NCBI GenBank assembly: GCA_041402045.1
Contig: JAWKSZ010000004.1
Location: 1-64,000, forward strand
Origin: JAGQRJ01 sp041402045
Lineage (GTDB): Bacteria; Planctomycetota; J058
Reading direction: 5' to 3'
DNA: 64,000 nt
Positions 51,864-62,027 of this stretch are shown here, piece by piece; position 1 is the stretch's first letter; each line of letters starts with the position of its first letter. The notes under the pieces were generated by a model, which was not told the origin of the DNA, did no database searches, and saw only the letters and a program-made list of their open reading frames with translations. Made by a program: the position numbers and the translations under genes.

Positions 51864-52327
51864 GGCTCAGAGCCGGGGCGCTCCACGCGATCGGCGACGA
51901 AGATCAGCTTGTCGCCTGCCCTCTCCACGTTCCCTTCGATTCGGACCTTCTCATGGACGGCCGGCATGGGACCGCGCCAACGCACCGGGAGCTGGAGCGG
52001 AGCACAACTGGTCGAGCAGTCGTCGCAAGAGGGGTCTCCTCCTGGGGCATCAGTGAGCGCGATCGTGCCTTCCTCGCCCGAGATCGCGCTAACGACGCCC
52101 TGAAGGAGGTGGGGACCCGGAACGCCGGGGTCGGCTGTTCGCATGAACTCCGCCACACCGATCGGCGTCCGCGGCTTCGGGGTCGAGCTCTGTGACGACT
52201 CGACCGCGGCCGGCTGCGACGGGGCCAGGGCGGGCGAGGCAGGGGGCGACTCCTGCGGGCAGCCAACGAGAATCAGGGTCGCGGGGAAGAGCCACAGCAG
52301 GCTTCGCCTCAAGCTACGTTGGGTCAT
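51860..52327 (-). CDS. Lipoprotein of unknown function
   Basis: 155 residues from ATG 52327 (AGAGGA upstream). The signal ends in a lipobox (LFPATLILVGC), then a Ser/Pro-rich linker. The mature domain (HLLQGVVSAISGEEGTIALT ... VHEKVRIEGNVERAGDKLIF) looks like an OB-fold. An insert with PSCDDCSTSC offers a Cys cluster for metal binding. Third gene of the arsR-led operon, with tight spacing on both sides. Confidence 0.7.
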   Translation of the reverse strand: MTQRSLRRSLLWLFPATLILVGCPQESPPASPALAPSQPAAVESSQSSTPKPRTPIGVAEFMRTADPGVPGPHLLQGVVSAISGEEGTIALTDAPGGDPSCDDCSTSCAPLQLPVRWRGPMPAVHEKVRIEGNVERAGDKLIFVADRVERPGSEP

Positions 52328-52337
52328 TAGAGTTCCT

Positions 52338-53507
52338 CTACCCACAGCTCGGGCCGCAGGATGTGCCGCGGGTGGTCCTTGATTCGGATGCCGCGCGCTC
52401 AGCGGCGGCGTCTTGGACGTAGGGGGCGCCGCTGCGGAGCGCGTGTTCGGCGCGCGCCAGCTCGCGTCCGAGGTAGGCCGCGTGGTCGAGGCGGGTCAGG
52501 AGCCCTCGCTCAATCGCGGGGATGTAGACCTCCGCTGCGTGCTGCCCTTCGATCGCGTGGTCGAGCAACCCGTCCTTGGTGTAGTGCTCGAGCGAGATCC
52601 GGTCCCGCGCGCAGTCGACGTAGACCACCAGGTACCCGGCCGGGTCGGGAATCATGCGGTTGGGGATGTAGCCCTGCTCCGGGACGATCACCCGCGCCTC
52701 ATCGAACACCGGCGCGGGTCCCGGGGTTCGGGCTGCGCAGCGCTTGGCAGCCTCGAGCACCTCTTCGACCTCGCCCTGGCCGATCAGGTCGACCACCTCG
52801 ATCGTCGCGCGGAAGTGCTCGATCGCCTTCGTGGAGACGTTGCGAAGCCTGGGCCGCTTGCCCTTGGCGTTCACAATGCGCCCGCGCTCGTCGACGCCGA
52901 AGCTGTGCATGGCGACGAGCGACTGGCCGGGTAAGTGGCCGATGGCTTTTCGGGAGTCCGCACCGCACAAGATCAGGAAGCGGACGTTGGGGTTCCCCAG
53001 CAGATTGAGCATCAAGCGCTCGATCCCCAGGTTCTCCGTCTGGAGCGTCCCAACGATTGCCAGGTCCTCAGGAGTCTTCCTCACGAGGGCCTCTGCGAGG
53101 TCCTCGTCGGTCAACGTGCACACCGCGACGGGAGCCTGGTACCGGAGCGCCGTGTACGAGCCCGCCAGCGGCGGCCAGCCGTCCCTCTCCTCAGGGGTCT
53201 CGGTCGGGCAGGGCTCGGATGCCACCGTGTCCTCTCCGAAGGCCGCGTTGAGTGCGTTGGTCGCCAGTGCCGGGTAGCAGACCTCGCAGCCCAGGCAGTC
53301 GTAGCGCCGCTCGACGAGTCGTTCACGCGCGTCGCTCACGATTTCGCCGAGCATGGGCAGACGCCGCCCGACCAGGAAGGTTCGCTCGATCGCCGTCAAG
53401 GTGTCGTGCAGGCAGCCGCAGCTCCAGCACTTCTTGGCGTCCGCCGCATCGCGGAGCTGCTGTGTGGCCTCCTCCAGCGCCGCGCGCTCCCCCTGCGCCA
53501 GGCTCAT
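52338..53507 (-). CDS. MtrA-like (tetrahydromethanopterin S-methyltransferase subunit A-like) protein with Cys-rich N-terminus and DUF4346-like C-terminus
   Basis: 389 residues, ATG 53507 overlapping the arsR stop (ATGA). The N-terminus has paired Cys (KKCWSCGCLHDT, YDCLGCEVCYPA). The middle follows methanogen MtrA: VAVCTLTDEDLAEAL, LQTENLGIERLMLNLLGNPN, RFLILCGADS, IGHLPGQS, FGVDERGRIVNAKGKRP and VVDLIG. In MtrA this domain binds a corrinoid, and the His of the GHxxGQ segment is kept here. The C-terminus (LVVYVDCARDRISLEHYTKD) resembles DUF4346, and it ends TSCGPSCG. Being behind a metal-type ArsR suggests a role in metal or metalloid methyl transfer or binding, which is inference. Confidence 0.75.
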   Translation of the reverse strand: MSLAQGERAALEEATQQLRDAADAKKCWSCGCLHDTLTAIERTFLVGRRLPMLGEIVSDARERLVERRYDCLGCEVCYPALATNALNAAFGEDTVASEPCPTETPEERDGWPPLAGSYTALRYQAPVAVCTLTDEDLAEALVRKTPEDLAIVGTLQTENLGIERLMLNLLGNPNVRFLILCGADSRKAIGHLPGQSLVAMHSFGVDERGRIVNAKGKRPRLRNVSTKAIEHFRATIEVVDLIGQGEVEEVLEAAKRCAARTPGPAPVFDEARVIVPEQGYIPNRMIPDPAGYLVVYVDCARDRISLEHYTKDGLLDHAIEGQHAAEVYIPAIERGLLTRLDHAAYLGRELARAEHALRSGAPYVQDAAAERAASESRTTRGTSCGPSCG

Positions 53508-53866
53508 GCCAGGCCTCCGACGTCTTCCAACAGGCACAGTCCGCGATCGATGAGGATCGCCACGCACGGGTCGTCGATCCGATAGAAGACGTTCGAGCCC
53601 TCACGGCGCGAGGCCACGATCCCACGGTCGAGGAGGCGCTGGAGCTGGTTTGAAACGGCCTGTGGCTTCATGCCGACGGCTTCGGCCAGATCGGAGACGC
53701 AGCGCTCCTCGTCCTGGACGAGCGCATGGATCAGGCGCAGGCGAGTCTCGCTCGCGAGGATCTTGAACAGGTCACGCAGTCCACCCACCTGGGCGGTCGT
53801 CAGCGGAGGCCGCTCTCGGAGCGACGGCTTCTGGCGCTGCTGTTTGGTGCGCGTGAGTCGGGGCAT
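53504..53866 (-). CDS. ArsR/SmtB-family metal-responsive repressor
   Basis: 120 residues from ATG 53866. The winged helix is clear (LFKILASETRLRLIHALV, CVSDLAEAVGMKPQAVSNQL, GIVASRREGSNVFYRIDD). Cys56 sits in ERCVSDLA, the position of the ELCVCDL metal site of CadC/ArsR, with further Cys at 101 and 111, so a soft-metal or metalloid ligand is likely. It heads a four-gene operon with ATGA overlaps and is divergent from merR. The palindrome at 53886-53905 is its probable operator. Confidence 0.9.
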   Translation of the reverse strand: MPRLTRTKQQRQKPSLRERPPLTTAQVGGLRDLFKILASETRLRLIHALVQDEERCVSDLAEAVGMKPQAVSNQLQRLLDRGIVASRREGSNVFYRIDDPCVAILIDRGLCLLEDVGGLA

Positions 53867-53885
53867 GGGCTACTCCTTCGCCTGC

Positions 53886-53905
53886 ATTACACCATAGCGT
53901 GTAAT
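53886..53905 (-). promoter_or_regulatory. ArsR operator
   Basis: Perfect 7-bp inverted repeat ATTACAC-N6-GTGTAAT, 19 nt upstream of the arsR start. The shape and AT-rich arms fit ArsR/SmtB binding sites. Confidence 0.65.
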
Positions 53906-54024
53906 CGTGGATTGTTCCCGCGCCAAGAGGTGCAGAGGACATGCCTTGCGAGTGCGGTCGGCCGGCCCTTCCCACTCTTGCCTGACGTGCTCCTCCTGGG
54001 CCAGCAGGCCCAACGCGAATCACC

Positions 54025-54056
54025 TTGACCCAGTACCTAGGTACGGGCCGTAGACT
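54025..54056 (+). promoter_or_regulatory. MerR-type promoter and operator
   Basis: TTGACC (-35) and TAGACT (-10) are separated by 20 bp, longer than the usual 17, as in promoters that MerR proteins untwist. The 12-bp palindrome GTACCTAGGTAC (54033-54044) lies between them. The -10 ends 7 nt before the merR ATG, so the transcript is probably leaderless and merR is autoregulated with its operon. Confidence 0.75.
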
Positions 54057-54063
54057 CGCGACC

Positions 54064-54522
54064 ATGACGATCGGCGAGCTGGCGAAGATGTGCGGTGTTG
54101 GGGTGGAGACGATCCGCTACTACGAACGGCGGGGGCTAATCCCCGATCCACGTCCCGGGAAGGTCGGCTACCGCGAGTTTTCGAACGACGACGTCCGTCG
54201 TGTTCGCTTCGTCAAGCAGGCCCAGGGGCTCGGGTTCACGCTCAAGGAGATCGCTGAGCTGCTCGCGCTGCGGGTCTCGCCCACGACCACCTGCACCGAC
54301 GTGCGCGACCTGGCCGAGGCCAAGCTCGAGGACATTGAGGAGAAGCTGCGGACGCTCAAGGCGTTCAAGAGGGCACTCGGCAAGTTGGTCCGGGAGTGCT
54401 CACAGACTGGCGCGAAGGGCGCATGCCCGATCCTGGACGCCATGGACGACACCAAGACCCCCATGGACGCCACCAAGACCCCCGTGAAGAGACCCATAGC
54501 CAAAAGGAGCTCGAGGAAATGA
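54064..54522 (+). CDS. merR: MerR-family regulator with mercury-type Cys triad
   Basis: 152 residues. The N-terminal winged helix is typical (TIGELAKMCGVGVETIRYYE, RRGLIPDPRP, YREFSNDDVRRVRFVKQAQG). Cys77, Cys112 and Cys121 have the same 35- and 9-residue spacing as Cys82/117/126 of Tn501 MerR, which bind Hg(II), and the last lies in ACPIL as in mercury sensors. A polar tail (DDTKTPMDATKTPVKR) is extra. ATG 54064 follows the -10 box by 7 nt. It overlaps the next gene by ATGA. It should activate the downstream selenoprotein genes on Hg(II) or a similar soft metal. Confidence 0.9.
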   Translation: MTIGELAKMCGVGVETIRYYERRGLIPDPRPGKVGYREFSNDDVRRVRFVKQAQGLGFTLKEIAELLALRVSPTTTCTDVRDLAEAKLEDIEEKLRTLKAFKRALGKLVRECSQTGAKGACPILDAMDDTKTPMDATKTPVKRPIAKRSSRK

Positions 54523-54785
54523 CGACCAAACGAAAGATCGAAGTGTTCAGCGCGGGCTGCGGAGCCTGCGACGAGGCAGTGGCCCTTGTGAATCGCCTAG
54601 CCTGCCCCTCGTGCGAGGTCACCGTCCTCGACATGCAGCAGCCCGAGGTCGCAGAGCGCGCCAAGGGCCTCGGCATTCAACGTGTTCCCGCGGTCGTCGT
54701 TGACGGAAAGCTCGCCGAGTGTTGCGCGGTCAGCGGCCCGACCGAGGCCGGGCTTCGTGCAGCTGGCGTTGGAGGCGCCGCCTGA
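54519..54785 (+). CDS. Small thioredoxin-fold protein with CGAC motif
   Basis: 88 residues from ATG 54519, overlapping the merR stop. The N-terminus RKIEVFSAGCGACDEAVALV is a thioredoxin-like strand plus CxxC; CPSC, then IQRVPAVVVDGKLAECC follow (cis-Pro region and a vicinal Cys pair). Such a protein could bind Hg or hand metal or electrons to the exported selenoproteins. It has no signal peptide, so it is cytoplasmic. Its stop overlaps the CTG start proposed for the next gene. Confidence 0.85.
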   Translation: MTTKRKIEVFSAGCGACDEAVALVNRLACPSCEVTVLDMQQPEVAERAKGLGIQRVPAVVVDGKLAECCAVSGPTEAGLRAAGVGGAA

Positions 54786-55519
54786 CCCCGCAGCACGTAG
54801 CGAATCGGCGAGCGGGAGTGTTCCTCGGGCTCGTGCTCCTGGGTGCCGTCGGCTGCGCCACCAACGCCGAGCCAAGCCCAGACCCGGAATCAGCGGATGC
54901 GAGCCTCAGGACCACGCTCGTCTACGTCGAAGGAATGACGTGACCTGTCGGCTGAGGTTCTCCTACCTCACAAGCCCTGGAAGGGCTTGACGGAATCAAG
55001 GCGGTTGCCATGCGCTTCGACAAGCGGGAGTACGAGGTCACCTACGACCCAAACACGGTGTCCATCGACACGATCATGGAGACGATCAAGGGGCGAGGGT
55101 TCACCCCCAGTCTGACCCCCCTCGCCACGACCCCACCCGAGCAGGGCCGCTTGAGCGACGAAGACCGGGCCAAGCTTGACGTGCGCACGATCACGCATGG
55201 GGACGCGGTCGAGCTCAGCGAGCACCTCGTCGCCGGCAAGGTGACGATCTTCGACTACTACGCAGACTGGTGCGGGCCCTGCCTGCTTCTGGCCCGCGAC
55301 CTCGAGCAGCTCTTGCTCACTCGGCCCGACGTGGCCGTGCGGAAGATCGACATTGTGACCTGGGAGTCGGAGGCCGCAGTCCAGGCCACCCGCAAGTTCA
55401 AGCTCAAGGGGATCCCCTACGTGCGCGTCTACGGGCCGACCGGGGAGTTCCTCGGCGCGGTGCCCGGGAACAGCCTCCCCAAGATCATGGCCCTCTTGCC
55501 GAAGCGGGCAGCCGATTGA
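54782..55519 (+). CDS. Lipoprotein with HMA metal-binding domain (two in-frame UGA) and thioredoxin domain: candidate double selenoprotein
   Basis: Two same-frame stretches joined through UGA codons at 54941 and 54953 give 245 residues. CTG 54782 is chosen as start because GGAGG lies 6 nt upstream, it supplies the Arg-Arg n-region, and it overlaps the previous stop; GTG 54818 is the alternative. Signal and lipobox: RRAGVFLGLVLLGAVGC (Cys25). HMA domain about 45-105: TLVYVEGMT-U54-PVG-U58-GSP, then ALEGLDGIKAVAMRFDKREY and VSIDTIMETIKGRGF. The two UGA occupy exactly the positions of the metal-binding Cys pair of HMA domains. Thioredoxin domain about 145-245 with DYYADWCGPC (Cys164/167) and GIPYVRVYGPTGEFLG. 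Probably an outer-surface or periplasmic metal-capture protein with its own reductase. Confidence 0.85.
54972..54988 (+). promoter_or_regulatory. Candidate bacterial SECIS hairpin (HMA-thioredoxin gene)
   Basis: AAGCCCT-GGA-AGGGCTT, a perfect 7-bp stem with a 3-nt loop starting with G. The loop begins 24 nt after the second UGA and 36 nt after the first, within or at the edge of the 16-37 nt window of bacterial SECIS models. A second repeat TGAGGT-N6-ACCTCA (54953-54970) includes the second UGA itself. Confidence 0.55.
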
Positions 55520-56562
55520 AGGTCGGTGCCCCCCAACTCCTAGCTGTCCTCGCCCTCGCGCTGACCACCCCCGTGTATGCCCAGGGCTGACCGGCCTGAA
55601 GCAACCCCGCCATCCCGAGAGGCGGGGACACGGGGCCCGGTTCGGTCCCCAAAGAACAAGGAGCGATCCGCCTCTCCCTCAACGTCGTTTGGGGTGTGGA
55701 TTTCGAAGGCGGGCACCGGGAGGACGAGGGGATCTCCCCGTCTGGCCAGGTCGTCAGCGTGCCTCTCTATCGGCACGAGGTCTCGCTGGACTTCGTCCGC
55801 ACCGAACTGGGGGTCGAGTACACGTTCCTCGACGACTGGGACGTCTGGCTCCGAATCCCATACGAAGTCAAGGCGCAGAATGTCTCGTTTCGCAGAGTCG
55901 AGCCTGCGACGCTCGATCAGGTCCTGGCGCAGAAGCGGCACACCGACACCCACCATCGCACTGAGACATACAGCGGCTTGAGCGACCTCATGCTCCTGGT
56001 CGGCCACCGCCTGGAAGACCTGCTGGTCGAGGGTGCTGCCCTAACCGTGGCCGCCGGCTTCACGATCCCCACGGGTCAGACCGAGCGAAATCCGTTCGAG
56101 GCGGGCGACCGGGGAGTGGAGCACCTCCACATCCAATTCGGCACAGGCACGGTCGACCCGCTCCTCGAGCTCTACTACCACCTGCCGCTTCCCGCTGACC
56201 TGGCCCTGGGTGTCAGCGCGACCGGTCGCTTTCCGCTCTACGAGAACCCCAAGACCTACCGCGCACCCGTCGAGGTCACGGGGAACATCCGGCTGGGGTA
56301 TGCGCTCACGTCATGGCTGGACATCGCCGCGGACTTCACGACGTTCTGGCAGTCCTTTGGCTACTGGGACGGACACCGCGACAAGAACTCAGGGCTGTTG
56401 AGCATTCTCGCAGCGGTCGGCATCACCGTCCGCCCAGGCGCCGGCCTCGCCATCAACTTGGGCGTGCGCTACCCCCTCTACCAGCGGACGTTGTCCAAGG
56501 ACGGCGACACGTTCGAGCAGGGGCCGTCGTTCTTGTTCTCGGTCTCCTGGCTGTTTCCTTGA
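55516..56562 (+). CDS. Outer-membrane-like beta-barrel protein with two in-frame UGA at its mature N-terminus (candidate selenoprotein)
   Basis: 348 residues if UGA 55588 and 55597 are read as selenocysteine. TTG 55516 overlaps the preceding stop (TTGA) and begins a signal peptide (LLAVLALALTTPVYA, cleavage about residue 22), so the mature protein would start QG-U25-PA-U28-SNPAIPRG: a UxxU pair in place of CxxC. No other stop interrupts the frame. The rest alternates like a beta-barrel (EVSLDFVRTELGVEYTFLDD, LAINLGVRYPLYQRTL) and ends in an aromatic SVSWLFP, typical of outer-membrane proteins. Without readthrough only a 24-residue peptide would be made, followed by a signal-less remnant. Likely role: surface metal binding or uptake/efflux under merR. 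Confidence 0.8.
55605..55627 (+). promoter_or_regulatory. Candidate SECIS hairpin (outer-membrane-like gene)
   Basis: CCCCGCC / GGCGGGG, perfect 7-bp stem with a 9-nt loop, 5 nt after the second UGA. The loop starts 22 nt after the first UGA. The loop lacks a G in its first two positions, so the match to the bacterial SECIS model is weaker than in the upstream gene. Confidence 0.4.
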
Positions 56563-56611
56563 TCTCGGACGCTTGCCGCACTGGGCGGAGTCGCGATCCC
56601 ATCCGTTTGCT

Positions 56612-58363
56612 TCACTCGTCGCTTGCCTCCACAGAGTCACCCGGTCGCGTCAGAGCGGACCTCGGTGGAGCCCACGTCTGCGTGTCGTCTCCAGCTTTCA
56701 CCGGGCCAGAGGTCTCCCCTGCCTTGTCGAGCCAGTTGGACCAAGCACTGGAGCCTGACCACAGCGGAAAGGCGCGCGATCTCCTCTTCGGCGCTGGACG
56801 CTCCTCGAGCCGTAGCTGAGTGATCTCGTCCGCATGTTCTGCCCACCAGCCGCGAGCACGGTCATGGTCCCAGGTCTCTTCCAACTCCAGCGAGCCCAGC
56901 CGTTGCCAGAGCGCCGCCGCATCAATGGGGCGGGCAGCGCGGTCCTTCTCGAGGCACTCCATGATGAGCTGCTCGAGGGCTACAGGAATGGGAAGCTCGG
57001 TTCGCGACGACGGGGGCTCAGGCGGAGTCTTCTGGTGATCGTCGAGGATCCGCAGGATGTCGTCGCCCGCGAAGACGAGCGTCCCAGTGAGCAGCCAGTA
57101 GGCGGTGCAGCCAATGGCGTACACGTCCGCGCGCTGGTCAATGTCGCTCTCACTACGTGCGACCTCTGGCGCCATGAACGCAGGAGTGCCGACGATCTCC
57201 TCCTCCGCATTCGCGGATGGTCGTCCGAGCGCCGTGACGAGACCGAAATCCAGGACCTTCACGAAATCTGAGCGGATGCCCACACGGCAAACGCAGACGT
57301 TGGCTGGTTTCACGTCTCGGTGCACGAGCCCTATCCCGTGAGCTTCCGCGAGAGACTCGCAGAGCTGACGAAGCAAGTGGACTGTTCGCGCCGGTGACAG
57401 AGGTCCAAAGCAGCGGACGAGCGCGTCAAGCTGGAGGCCGTCGAGCAGCTCCATGACGTAGAAGAATGTCCCCTCGCGGCTGACGCCGTAGTCATACAGT
57501 CGAACCGTATGGGGAGAGGTCAGGCTGGCCGTCGCTCTGGCTTCCTGCTCGAAGCGCGTCACCGCGCCACGGACGTCCTGGCCCTGCTCACCGCCCACTC
57601 CCCGCAGGTCGATCAGCTTGATCGCTGCGGGGCGAGCCAGGAGCGCGTGCTCCGCGCGCCAGACCTCTCCCATCCCGCCTCGTCCCAAGAGCTCCGTGAG
57701 CCGGTAGCTCCCGAGTCGTCGCACCTCATCACCCGCAGCCGAGGCCGCCGTCCCCAGGTCATACAGGAGGGACGCCGGAATCACGGCCAGCGCAGCCACG
57801 AGGTAGTTCGGGACGAACGTGTTGGCGAGGACGCTAGCCGGCGCGACCTGACCTCCTTCAATGAGGAGCCACATGAAATGGGCCACGGGTGCGGCCGTCG
57901 CGCAGGAGAGCGAGAGCAGCAGGCTCCGCCGTGGCGGAGCTGGGATGAGCAGCGGGAAGACGAGGATCCAAACTGCGAGCCAGGAGAGGTGTTCCATGAC
58001 GGACTGGAGCATGAGGTCGCCGTAGAACGCGCAGGCAGCGATGGTGAACGCCCCGGCCAACTGGTAGATCGAGCCAATCTGCATGACGCGCTGCGATGTC
58101 CAGCGGCGGTTCCCTGCGACCCATGCCATGGCAGCAGAGAGGAGCAGCAGGGTTCCCTGCGCGACGACGAAGTGGCGGAGATGCGGCGGCGGCGCCATGC
58201 GCGCCACCTCGTAGAACACCAAGTAGAGCAAGAGGATGAGCGCCACGACGCCTGCGAACAGGGCGGCGACGAGTCGCAGACGGTTGCGAGCGAGGTCGAG
58301 CACTTCCTCGGCCAAGAGGGCGCTCGTGCCCAGCGCACTGCTTTGAGCCCGGTGCAGGCTCAT
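56612..58363 (-). CDS. Ser/Thr protein kinase with N-terminal multi-pass membrane domain
   Basis: 583 residues. About residues 30-205 form five or six transmembrane helices (LRLVAALFAGVVALILLLYL, LAGAFTIAACAFYG, SWLAVWILVFPLLIP, YLVAALAVIPASLLYDLG). The kinase domain (about 220-480) has GRGGMGEVWRAEH, AIKLIDLRG, HRDVKPANVCV, LDFGLV, GTPAFMAPEVARS. The membrane part may be the sensor, and the reversed order (membrane first, kinase last) differs from the other kinases here. It sits between two metal-response operons, so a link to metal stress is plausible only by position. It converges with the outer-membrane gene. Confidence 0.88.
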   Translation of the reverse strand: MSLHRAQSSALGTSALLAEEVLDLARNRLRLVAALFAGVVALILLLYLVFYEVARMAPPPHLRHFVVAQGTLLLLSAAMAWVAGNRRWTSQRVMQIGSIYQLAGAFTIAACAFYGDLMLQSVMEHLSWLAVWILVFPLLIPAPPRRSLLLSLSCATAAPVAHFMWLLIEGGQVAPASVLANTFVPNYLVAALAVIPASLLYDLGTAASAAGDEVRRLGSYRLTELLGRGGMGEVWRAEHALLARPAAIKLIDLRGVGGEQGQDVRGAVTRFEQEARATASLTSPHTVRLYDYGVSREGTFFYVMELLDGLQLDALVRCFGPLSPARTVHLLRQLCESLAEAHGIGLVHRDVKPANVCVCRVGIRSDFVKVLDFGLVTALGRPSANAEEEIVGTPAFMAPEVARSESDIDQRADVYAIGCTAYWLLTGTLVFAGDDILRILDDHQKTPPEPPSSRTELPIPVALEQLIMECLEKDRAARPIDAAALWQRLGSLELEETWDHDRARGWWAEHADEITQLRLEERPAPKRRSRAFPLWSGSSAWSNWLDKAGETSGPVKAGDDTQTWAPPRSALTRPGDSVEASDE

Positions 58364-58390
58364 GCGTCCTCCAGCCAGAGTGAGTGCCCT

Positions 58391-58420
58391 CCCTGCCCGG
58401 ATCTCAGGATCCGGGCAGGG
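58391..58420 (-). terminator. Strong hairpin after the czc operon
   Basis: Perfect 12-bp inverted repeat CCCTGCCCGGAT / ATCCGGGCAGGG with a 6-nt loop, about 42 nt past the stop of the His-rich protein and just before the kinase start. No U-tract. Confidence 0.6.
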
Positions 58421-58461
58421 AAGACGGTGGGGGCCAGAGGCGTCAGCCCCTGGCGGGGGTC

Positions 58462-58724
58462 TCAGTGGTCGTGGCCGTCACCTTCCTTGTGGTCACCGGC
58501 CTTGTCGGCGTCGTGGTCGTGGCCGTCACCTTCCTTGTGGTCACCCGGCTTGTCGGCGTCGTGACCGTGACCGTCGTCGGTGCTGTGGGTTTCAGCGCCA
58601 TGGTCGTGACCGTCGCCTTCCTTGTGCGGCTTCTCGCTGGGGCACCCGAGCAGGCAGCAGGCTCCTAGGACGAGGGTGATGATGCGAATCTTCATGGGAC
58701 GAGCTCGACTTTCGTTCGTGTTCC

Positions 58725-58728
<4 letters not shown>
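58462..58728 (-). CDS. His/Asp-rich small lipoprotein
   Basis: 88 residues from ATG 58728, which overlaps the czcA stop (ATGA); ATG 58695 is an alternative start. The signal ends in a lipobox (IITLVLGACCLLGC). The mature part is a repeat of HKEGDGHDH-type units (three copies of DHKEGDGHDH-like sequence), ideal for binding Zn, Ni, Co or Cu in the periplasm. Last gene of the efflux operon and probably a metal buffer or chaperone for it. Confidence 0.85.
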
Positions 58729-62012
<3,284 letters not shown>

Positions 62013-62027
62013 GCGAGGACTCCTGGC

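Noticed and set aside
58391..58464. In-frame continuation past the UGA of the His-rich lipoprotein
   Set aside because: The continuation is short, crosses a strong terminator hairpin and has no protein-like features.
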